The notes under the pieces: model-generated
What the model saw: the letters and a program-made list of their open reading frames with translations, nothing else
Told to the model about the DNA's origin: nothing
Databases searched by the model: none
Translations under genes and position numbers: made by a program
Shown here: positions 7,442 through 13,238 of the stretch, in pieces
Position numbering within the stretch: the stretch's first letter is position 1
How the letters are laid out: the number at the start of each line of letters is the position of its first letter
DNA from: an uncultured Collinsella sp.
GTDB lineage: Bacteria; Actinomycetota; Coriobacteriia; Coriobacteriales; Coriobacteriaceae
Assembly (NCBI GenBank): GCA_900545835.1
Contig: URBB01000051.1
Location: 1-13,238, forward strand
Length of the DNA stretch: 13,238 nucleotides
Direction: 5' to 3'

Positions 7442-8452
7442 CTATCCCCTAAATTCAAAGGTACTCAGGCCAAACGTCAGCAGATCGCCGTTGCGCAGCG
7501 GGCAGCGCGTAATGCGGCGGTTGTTGACGAGCGTGCCGTTGGTGGAATTGAGATCCTCGATCGACCAATCCGAGCCCGTAAAGGTGAGCTGGGCGTGGCG
7601 GCGCGACACGTTGGGGTCGCGCAGGGCAATGTCGGAAACTGAGCGCTCGCGACCGATGGTCACCTGTGCGGAGGTGATGCTATGGCTCTCGCCGCTCACG
7701 ACGTCGACGAGCTGGGCGAGCGGACGCTGCGGGGCGCGAGTGCTCGCCATGTTGGAGGCGATGCCGGCTGCGGCGCCTAGGCCCACGGCGGCACCGGTCG
7801 CGGCGGCTCCGCCCATGCCGGCAAGCGCGTCACGCGAGACGGTCTGCGGCACCGGGATGGGAGCGGCGGGGTCGGGGATGCTAGGCGCGAAGGGGTCTGC
7901 CACGGCAAGCGGGTCGGGAGCGGCGGCGCGAGGCGTCGGCTGCTGCTGGGGCATGGCGGCGGGACGCTGCTGCTGCGGGGCAGCAAACTGCTGCTGGCCG
8001 GCGCGCGGGGCGCTGGCGGCACGGCTTGTCGCGGAGTTGTTCTGGCCCAGGCCGTTTTGATAGGCGCGCTCTTCTTCGTACAGGCGGCCGAGCGTGGGGG
8101 CATCGACGTTCTCGGCAAAGACCGAGAACTTGCCGGCGCGCAGCTGCGGATCGATCATAAAGCGCACGAGGGGCTCGCCGACAAAGACATAGCGGCGCTT
8201 TTCGGCCTGCGCCTTCACAAACTCGCGGACCTCGCGCGAAAGCTCGGGGTAGAACGGGGCGAGCATGGGATCGTCGTCGGCGGCGATAAGGATGGTATAG
8301 AGTGCCGGCGCCGTGTTGACGCCGTTGATCACCAGAGTCTGATCCTCCATGTCGCGAGCGGCCTGCTTGGCAAGCTTCTTAAAGGAGAACGGGGCACGGG
8401 TGGCACCGAAGATGCCGGCCACGTGGTCCTCGAAGATGTTCAGGAAGTTCAC
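7442..8452 (-). CDS. fhaA: FhaA-like protein: DUF3662 domain plus C-terminal FHA domain
   Basis: Regulator of peptidoglycan synthesis that binds phosphorylated partners. It has 336 residues. The N-terminal domain (about 1-125) starts with the FEDHVAGIF-type sequence typical of FhaA (DUF3662). A Gln/Pro/Ala-rich linker (about 135-205) is followed by an uncharged Gly/Ala-rich stretch (about 210-236). The FHA domain (about 246-335) carries IGRERSVSD, VSRRHAQL and LNSTNGT. In mycobacteria FhaA binds phosphorylated MviN (MurJ-like) and restrains wall synthesis. The start is GTG, overlapping the upstream kinase stop as GTGA, with GGAGAG 9 bases before it. That points to translational coupling to the kinase. 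Confidence 0.92.
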   Translation of the reverse strand: MNFLNIFEDHVAGIFGATRAPFSFKKLAKQAARDMEDQTLVINGVNTAPALYTILIAADDDPMLAPFYPELSREVREFVKAQAEKRRYVFVGEPLVRFMIDPQLRAGKFSVFAENVDAPTLGRLYEEERAYQNGLGQNNSATSRAASAPRAGQQQFAAPQQQRPAAMPQQQPTPRAAAPDPLAVADPFAPSIPDPAAPIPVPQTVSRDALAGMGGAAATGAAVGLGAAAGIASNMASTRAPQRPLAQLVDVVSGESHSITSAQVTIGRERSVSDIALRDPNVSRRHAQLTFTGSDWSIEDLNSTNGTLVNNRRITRCPLRNGDLLTFGLSTFEFRG

Positions 8453-10302
8453 GAAAGATCACTCTCCGTATAGGTTCTTTGGTATCCGAGCAAATATAGG
8501 CATATCCCAACGATTATAGAGGATAGGATTCCCGCAACCGCCGCCTTGGCGATGACCGCGGCTGCAAGGCTGGCAATTTCCATATGGTGTGCAAGACAGG
8601 ACGCCGCTGCGCAGCCGATGCCGGTGACAGCGATGGCGGCGATTGCGGCAAGGTTTGAGCCCTGATTGGCACGCTTGGCATGGGCATTGAGCAGCGCGGA
8701 TGACGCTGCGGCAGTTGCCGCGGCCAGCCCAAAGGCAGCCCAAAGGAGCGGGTCTCCCAGCGCTGCGGCAACGTTACCGAGCCCCAGCACGCCTCCGGCT
8801 GAAAGCGCGACTGTCGCCAGGCGGGCAAAAAGCGCGCCCATGCCCGTTGCCGCGGCGGCGCTTGCCGGGCCGAGCCAAAATGACGCGACGCCGGCGGCGA
8901 CCCCAGCTGCCAGGAAGGTATTGCCGGTCAGACAGCCAAGCGCGAGTGCACAGGTGAGTGCGGCGCTCGCGGCAGCCTCGGTGCGACCCCAGGCGATCCA
9001 CCAACCGGACATGGCGGCGGCAAAGATCACCGCGACGGGCAACATCGACAGGATGCTCTGCGCCTGCATGGTGGCGTTGGCCATGAGCACCAAAAAGCCC
9101 ACAGCCGAGATGGCCGAGCCAATCTGGGGGGCCAGGCCAGCCGCCGCTCCGATTGCGATAGCCGCAATGACCAGGCCGGGAAGCGCCGCGACCCCGGCCG
9201 TTTGCATCAGCAAAAAGCTAAAGGTGCCGCACGTTAGCGCCGAGATAGCGCGCATGGTGTAGTCGCGCGCATGGCTCCAGCGCGTGCCCGCCCAGCCAAG
9301 TGCGGGGTCGACCTCGATGGCGTCGTCCTCGTAGTGCGACGGCTCGATACCGTCGAGCTCCTGCTCGTCATCCGAAAGCTCGCCAACCATTTGCTCCAGG
9401 CTGCGACGGCCCTCGCGCACGCTGCCCAGACCGGCAAGGAGCTGGTCGCAAAATGCCTCGATGCTGTTGGGGCGGTCCTGCGGCATGGGGGAGAGCGCGC
9501 TCATGAGCGCGCTCTCGGCTCCCGGGGGAAAGTGTGGTATCAGCTCGCTGGGATAGGTGGCGCCGCCGATGATGCGGTCGAGCGAGTCGGCGGGCGTGGC
9601 CGCCATAAAGGGAGCGCTGCCGCACAGGCCCTCGTAGATCACACAGGCGAGGGCAAAGACATCGGCGCGCTCGTCGACCGTGCCGGTCTCGATATCGAGC
9701 TGCTCGGGCGGCATGTAGCCGATGGTGCCGCCGCGCGAGCCGCCAAAGCCACCGGCGGACGACAGCCGCGCCATGCCAAAGTCGGTGAGCTTTACATTAC
9801 CCGAGTGGTCGATGAGCACGTTGGCGGGCTTAATGTCCAGGTGGAGTACGCCATTACTATGGGCGAAGGTGAGCGCCTGGCCCAGGGCATCGGCAATGGC
9901 CGCGGCCTCGTCAAAGGTAAGTGAGTGGCCGTCCACGCGGTGCAAAAACTCGGCCAGCGACATGCCATCGACATATTCCATAACCAGGTAGGCATAGGCT
10001 GTGTCGTGCGTAAAGTCGATGACCTGCACGATATTGGGATGTTGAAGCATGGCGGCGGTGTGCGCCTCGCGCAGGACATCCATGATGTCGCTGGCGGGCA
10101 TGCCGGCACCGTTGATAAGGGGGATGCGCTTAATGGCGACGCGGCGGCGCAGGTGCGTGTCGCGGCAGATCTCGATGGAGCCAAAACCGCCGGTCGCAAG
10201 TGTCTCGAGCGGCTGGTACCGCTTGAGCAGCTCGCGAGAGCTGGTGCCCTCCAAAGGAACGTCCGGCGAGAACCGGGCGGTATGTTGCGGGAAAAGCGGC
10301 AT
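8449..10302 (-). CDS. Serine/threonine kinase-like protein with HLD catalytic loop and polytopic membrane domain
   Basis: First gene of the operon, 617 residues from the ATG used here. A bacterial Ser/Thr kinase fold covers about 26-290: a Gly loop ATGGFGSI lacking the first Gly, ATP lysine K58 in VAIK, HLDIKPANV (154-162), DFG (174-176) and MPPEQ (197-201). The catalytic Asp156 and DFG Asp are present, but the Arg of HRD is Leu. The activation segment is Gly-rich, without the usual Thr cluster. This suggests a non-RD kinase not switched on by activation-loop phosphorylation, or a weak or pseudo-kinase. An acidic linker (about 305-333) leads to an Ala-rich membrane domain (about 350-612) with roughly eight to ten hydrophobic segments. 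I do not recognise this as a named family, and it has no PASTA repeats. It overlaps fhaA by 4 bases. The ATG at 10302 is chosen over the TTG at 10308 because GAGGG lies 6 bases before it. Confidence 0.88.
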   Translation of the reverse strand: MPLFPQHTARFSPDVPLEGTSSRELLKRYQPLETLATGGFGSIEICRDTHLRRRVAIKRIPLINGAGMPASDIMDVLREAHTAAMLQHPNIVQVIDFTHDTAYAYLVMEYVDGMSLAEFLHRVDGHSLTFDEAAAIADALGQALTFAHSNGVLHLDIKPANVLIDHSGNVKLTDFGMARLSSAGGFGGSRGGTIGYMPPEQLDIETGTVDERADVFALACVIYEGLCGSAPFMAATPADSLDRIIGGATYPSELIPHFPPGAESALMSALSPMPQDRPNSIEAFCDQLLAGLGSVREGRRSLEQMVGELSDDEQELDGIEPSHYEDDAIEVDPALGWAGTRWSHARDYTMRAISALTCGTFSFLLMQTAGVAALPGLVIAAIAIGAAAGLAPQIGSAISAVGFLVLMANATMQAQSILSMLPVAVIFAAAMSGWWIAWGRTEAAASAALTCALALGCLTGNTFLAAGVAAGVASFWLGPASAAAATGMGALFARLATVALSAGGVLGLGNVAAALGDPLLWAAFGLAAATAAASSALLNAHAKRANQGSNLAAIAAIAVTGIGCAAASCLAHHMEIASLAAAVIAKAAVAGILSSIIVGICLYLLGYQRTYTESDLS

Positions 10303-10308
10303 GGCCAA

Positions 10309-10313
10309 CCCTC
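10309..10313 (-). promoter_or_regulatory. Ribosome binding site deciding the start of the polytopic kinase
   Basis: GAGGG on the minus strand is 6 bases before the ATG at 10302. It abuts the TTG at 10308, which could not use it. Confidence 0.65.
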
Positions 10314-10382
10314 GTGCGTTTAAAGTTCGTTTGCGAGCGGCGGGCGCGGGGCCGAGCCATTCGCGGTGGCATAGATGCTGCT

Positions 10383-10391
10383 AGTGTAGCA
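10383..10391 (-). promoter_or_regulatory. Candidate extended -10 promoter of the operon
   Basis: The minus strand reads TGCTACACT, a TGn extended -10 with hexamer TACACT (10388-10383). It lies in the 144-base gap before the first operon gene. No good -35 is present at 17 bases, which is tolerable for extended -10 promoters. Transcription would start near 10376, leaving a leader of about 75 bases. It also sits past the stop of the neighbouring minus-strand gene, and no clear terminator separates the two, so read-through from that gene is possible. Confidence 0.45.
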
Positions 10392-10446
10392 CGCTCGGGC
10401 GGATGGCGAGGATAACGGGATGCGAGGCTGCCTGTCTGTCTTGGCC

Positions 10447-11163
10447 TTAGCGCTTCTTCTTGTTCTTCTTCTGCTTGCGCTGCTTGCCCTTGGTCTCCTG
10501 GGGCTTGTCGCCCTGCTTGGCCTCGGCGGCGGCCTTTTCAGCCTTCATCTTCTTGCGTTTGGTCTCGATGCGGAGTTTTTTGTTGATGCGCGCCTTAAGG
10601 AAGGTGCCAAACTGCTCGGCATCGCCGCGAATAAAGGTTTCCTTAGGGATCGTCACGCCCTGGTCGGCGAACATGGCCACAAAGATGCGCTCGCCGTCGA
10701 GCACGTGGTCGAGCTTCTCAAACGGGAAAAACTGCGACTTGCCGCTCTTGCCCCAAACCATCAGGCCGTCCTCGTTGGCGGCGACGCGGCGATAGCGGCC
10801 ACCCATGGACTCGTCGGCCTCGACGGAATCGATAAAGTCGCGGGCGAGGGTGTGGTGCAGGTTTTTGCTCCACCAGGCCAAAAAGGCGCCGAACACGATC
10901 AACACGACGCCAAACTTGATCCAGTTGCCGCCGGCCACCAGCATGCCGATGCCGATGAGCGCGGCAATTGCCGCGGCGACATACAGCGAGCCGCGACGCC
11001 TGGGCGAGGCGACCAGGCGGGCGAAGTCGGTGACCAGGTCGTTTTCGTACTGGTACTCGTTGAGGTACAGGATGCCGTCATCGGCTGCGGCCTGCTCCTC
11101 GAGCGCGACCTCGACCTGGTCGGCTGCTTCGGAGGGAACGAGGTTGCTCTCTGCGTCTGCCAT
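10447..11163 (-). CDS. Two-TM YcxB-like membrane protein with lysine-rich tail
   Basis: 238 residues. An acidic N-terminus (1-50) precedes two TM helices (about 59-77 and 83-98). A soluble part (about 105-195) then contains FPFEKLDHVLDGERIF and a GVTIPKETF stretch, which resemble the C-terminal domain of YcxB-like proteins (a bacterial PH-like fold). From about 195 the chain is dominated by Lys, Arg, Glu and Gln and ends in a run of Lys/Arg, which would sit in the cytoplasm and could bind nucleic acid or acidic lipid. The function is unknown. AGGAG lies 10 bases before the ATG. It is co-directional with the kinase operon but separated by 144 bases and a candidate promoter, and it is divergent from dnaX. 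Confidence 0.8.
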   Translation of the reverse strand: MADAESNLVPSEAADQVEVALEEQAAADDGILYLNEYQYENDLVTDFARLVASPRRRGSLYVAAAIAALIGIGMLVAGGNWIKFGVVLIVFGAFLAWWSKNLHHTLARDFIDSVEADESMGGRYRRVAANEDGLMVWGKSGKSQFFPFEKLDHVLDGERIFVAMFADQGVTIPKETFIRGDAEQFGTFLKARINKKLRIETKRKKMKAEKAAAEAKQGDKPQETKGKQRKQKKNKKKR

Positions 11164-11202
11164 GCTCTTTGGACTCCTATCGCGGCGGGCTCGCCGTACG
11201 GG

Positions 11203-11221
11203 TTATTATGAATGCAGTATG
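11203..11221. promoter_or_regulatory. AT-rich island between divergent genes, candidate -10 elements
   Basis: In the 115-base gap between the YcxB-like gene and dnaX, the only AT-rich patch contains TATTAT on the plus strand (11204-11209) and CATAAT on the minus strand. Either could be a -10. No convincing -35 was found for either direction, so this is a positional guess at a shared divergent promoter. Confidence 0.3.
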
Positions 11222-11269
11222 CCGTGCGACCGCATGGCCGTCGCGGCAACAAGACTCAGTATACCCGGG

Positions 11270-11273
11270 GGAG
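11270..11273 (+). promoter_or_regulatory. Ribosome binding site of dnaX
   Basis: GGAG, at the end of a longer GGGGGAG run (11267-11273), lies 5 bases before the ATG at 11279. Confidence 0.7.
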
Positions 11274-11278
11274 CACCC

Positions 11279-13238
11279 ATGGAATCGTTGTACCGAAAGT
11301 ATCGCCCGCTCACCTTCGACTCCGTGGTGGGCCAGCAGCATATCGTCTCGACGCTCGAGCACGCCATCACCGAGGGGCGCCTGTCCCACGCATACCTGTT
11401 CTGCGGACCGCGCGGCACGGGCAAGACCACCATGGCGCGCATCCTTGCCAAGGCGCTGCTGTGCCGTAATGCCGAGGCAGCGCGCGCCGAGGGCGCAAGC
11501 GGGTGCATGCCCGACGGCACCTGTGAGGAGTGCGAGCTCATCGCCGAGGGCAACCACCCCGATGTCTACGAGCTCGATGCCGCAAGCCGCACGGGCGTGG
11601 ACAATGTGCGCGAGGAGATCATCAACTCCGTCAACTTTGCCCCGGTGCGCGGCAAGTACAAGATCTATATCATCGACGAGGTCCACATGCTCACGACGGC
11701 GGCGTTCAACGCGCTGCTCAAGACGCTCGAGGAGCCGCCGGCACACGTGATCTTCGTGCTGTGCACCACCGACCCGCAAAAGATTCTGGAGACCATCCTC
11801 TCGCGCTGCCAGCGCTTCGATTTCCACCGCATCAGCAACGAGGATATCGAACATCGCTTGTCCTACGTGTGTGAGCAGGAGGGCTTCGATTACGACGACG
11901 AGGCGCTCGCCATCGTGGCGCGCCATGCCAAGGGCGGTATGCGCGACGCGCTTTCCACGCTGGAGCAGCTGAGCGTTTTTGGCAACGGCGCCGTGCATGC
12001 GGACGATGCCCGCTCGCTTTTGGGCGAGGTTTCGGACCAGATCCTGGGCGAGTTTGCCCGCGCTATTGCCGAGCGTGATATTGCTGAACTCTATGGGCTC
12101 ATTCGCGCACAGGTCGAGGAGGGCAATGATCTGCTTGAGCTGACGCGCGACCTGGTGGCGCATGTGCGCGACGTGTATGTGGCCTGCGTTGCCGGTGCCC
12201 GTGCCGAGCTGTTTGAGGGCGGGGCCGAGCAGGCCGAGGCGCTTGCTGCCGAGGCTGCTGCCTTTGGCGAGCATCCGGCCGACCGTCTGGCCCGCGTGCT
12301 GACGGTGCTCGACGATGCCGCACTGGAGATGAGGGGTGCGAGCGACGTGCGCCTGGTGCTCGAGATCGCCTGCACGCGCCTGGCGCGTCCCGAGGCCGAT
12401 CTGACCATTGAGGCCCTGGCCGAGCGCGTGGCACGCCTGGAGACCATGGTTGCCAACGGCGCCGTGCCGGCGAGCGTGGCTGCTGCTCAGGCCGCCGCGC
12501 CTGCCGCATCCGTATCCGCTGCTGTCCAGCAGCCGACGCTGATCTCGGGTGCCCGAGCCGCTACTCCTGCGGCGACCGCTGCCCCCGCTGCTACGTCCGC
12601 GCGCCAGGGCGGTATGCCTTGGGACCGTGGTGCTGCCGCTCCGGCGGCTCAGCCTGCGCCCCGTTCTGCGTCCGTGTCAGCTTCCAAGCCTGTAGCGCCT
12701 GCACCTCAGCCTGTTGCGGCCCCCGCGCCTGCCACCGCTCCGGCACCTAAGCCCCAGTCCAACAACGCCGCCCAGGTTGCCGCCGCCGGTGCTGCCGAGA
12801 CCCCCGCGGTTGAGGACGCCGGCGAGCTCCAGCGCAAATGGGCCGAGGTCGTCGAGCGCGTCAAGGCTCGTCAGGCCTCCTACGCAGGGCTTTTGCTCAA
12901 CGCCCGCGCCACGGCCGACGACGGCTCCAAGCTCACGGTCTCGTTCCCCGCGGGTTCGACTTTTGCCATCAAGATGCTCGGTCGCGCCGATACGCAGTCG
13001 GTGGTCCTGCCGACGGTCTGCGCGGTCTTCGGTCGTCGTACCGTCGACTATGTCCTGGATGGGGGTGGCACGCCGGCTCCTCAACATGAGGAGCATTCTC
13101 CATCTGCACGGGCTGCGGTATCTGCGGACCCGCAACCCGTGTCCTCGGTGCCCCCTGCATCCTCGAGCGCCAGCGCGACGCAGCCAAAAGCGGCGCCGGT
13201 AGCGGCACCGACCCCGTCGGCGCCGCTTTTGGCTGCGT
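11279..13238 (+). CDS. dnaX: DNA polymerase III subunit gamma/tau (3' end outside the window)
   Basis: Clamp-loader ATPase that loads the beta sliding clamp and couples the replicase to the helicase. The frame is open from the ATG to the last base (653 codons) with no stop, so the C-terminus is missing. The start sequence MESLYRKYRP is the family signature. Other marks are Walker A GPRGTGKTT (43-51), four zinc-site Cys (62, 76, 82, 85), Walker B IIDEVHM (131-137), sensor 1 CTTDP and the SRCQRF arginine finger (about 175-180). The lid and collar run to about residue 390. An Ala/Pro-rich linker follows (about 400-515), then a compact domain starting ELQRKWAEVVERVK (about 520-600), then another low-complexity stretch to the edge. 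The first zinc-site spacing (13 residues) is longer than the usual 8. No classical A-AAA-AAG slippery heptamer was seen in the part present. Confidence 0.96.
   Translation, partial: MESLYRKYRPLTFDSVVGQQHIVSTLEHAITEGRLSHAYLFCGPRGTGKTTMARILAKALLCRNAEAARAEGASGCMPDGTCEECELIAEGNHPDVYELDAASRTGVDNVREEIINSVNFAPVRGKYKIYIIDEVHMLTTAAFNALLKTLEEPPAHVIFVLCTTDPQKILETILSRCQRFDFHRISNEDIEHRLSYVCEQEGFDYDDEALAIVARHAKGGMRDALSTLEQLSVFGNGAVHADDARSLLGEVSDQILGEFARAIAERDIAELYGLIRAQVEEGNDLLELTRDLVAHVRDVYVACVAGARAELFEGGAEQAEALAAEAAAFGEHPADRLARVLTVLDDAALEMRGASDVRLVLEIACTRLARPEADLTIEALAERVARLETMVANGAVPASVAAAQAAAPAASVSAAVQQPTLISGARAATPAATAAPAATSARQGGMPWDRGAAAPAAQPAPRSASVSASKPVAPAPQPVAAPAPATAPAPKPQSNNAAQVAAAGAAETPAVEDAGELQRKWAEVVERVKARQASYAGLLLNARATADDGSKLTVSFPAGSTFAIKMLGRADTQSVVLPTVCAVFGRRTVDYVLDGGGTPAPQHEEHSPSARAAVSADPQPVSSVPPASSSASATQPKAAPVAAPTPSAPLLAA
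13178..13238. repeat. Perfect 20-bp inverted repeat at the window edge, inside dnaX
   Basis: Bases 13178-13197 are the exact reverse complement of 13219-13238, with a 21-base spacer. Both arms are in frame within the Ala/Pro-rich 3' part of dnaX. The second arm ends on the last base of the window. It could form a very stable mRNA hairpin, or mark a fold-back artefact at a contig end. Confidence 0.9.

Noticed and set aside
9271..9924. 217-residue plus-strand frame opposite the leading kinase
   Set aside because: Antisense shadow of the kinase domain, which has ordered catalytic motifs on the other strand.
10420..11211. 263-residue plus-strand frame with a hydrophobic Leu-rich start
   Set aside because: The Leu run is the complement of the Lys-rich tail of the YcxB-like gene. 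That gene has a proper ribosome binding site and TM helices.
11177..12274. 365-residue open frame on the minus strand opposite dnaX
   Set aside because: It lies wholly antisense to dnaX, whose motifs are unmistakable, and it also overlaps the divergent promoter gap. No domain is recognisable.
13178..13200. Programmed frameshift site like that of E. coli dnaX
   Set aside because: The bases near the hairpin (in-frame CCA AAA GCG) do not make an X-XXY-YYZ heptamer. The hairpin alone is not enough to claim frameshifting.
1..13238. CRISPR array, insertion sequence or phage genes
   Set aside because: No regularly spaced direct repeats, transposase or integrase motifs were seen. Repetitive stretches are Ala/Pro- or Gly/Ser-coding low complexity.

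Overview
The window looks like chromosomal DNA from a GC-rich actinomycetote, most likely class Coriobacteriia (a Collinsella-like gut organism). This is inferred from the GC-rich codon use, the FhaA/FhaB/PstP/RodA/PbpA/PknB gene set that is a hallmark of Actinomycetota, and the short, densely packed, leaderless-looking spacing. No sequence search was possible, so the genus is a guess.

Layout. Bases 1-241 are non-coding: a tRNA-3'-end-like fragment, a rho-independent terminator for something entering from the left (+ strand), and a second terminator facing the other way that ends the main operon. Bases 242-10302 (minus strand) hold one tightly packed six-gene operon, transcribed right to left: a polytopic Ser/Thr kinase-like protein, FhaA, FhaB, the PP2C phosphatase PstP, a single-polypeptide RodA-PbpA fusion, and the PASTA kinase PknB. 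Junctions are a 4-nt GTGA overlap, a 6-nt gap, a 4-nt ATGA overlap, a 16-nt gap and finally a 132-nt gap before pknB. A candidate extended -10 promoter sits in front of the first gene. Bases 10447-11163 (minus strand) encode a small two-TM YcxB-like membrane protein. Bases 11279 to the right edge (plus strand) carry dnaX, divergent from it and cut off by the window.

How it works together. In known Actinomycetota this cluster senses peptidoglycan fragments through the extracellular PASTA repeats of PknB, relays the signal by Thr phosphorylation read by FHA domains, resets it with PstP, and tunes the SEDS glycosyltransferase (RodA) and transpeptidase (PbpA) that elongate the wall. Three departures from the textbook order (fhaA-fhaB-pstP-rodA-pbpA-pknA-pknB) stand out. 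First, RodA and PbpA are one 956-residue protein. Second, there is no pknA beside pknB. Third, the operon opens with a different kinase-like protein, which has HLD in place of HRD and a large Ala-rich membrane domain. PstP also carries an extra disordered N-terminus of about 213 residues.

The right edge of the window is a perfect 20-bp inverted repeat inside dnaX. It ends exactly on the last base, so it is either a real coding hairpin or an assembly fold-back.
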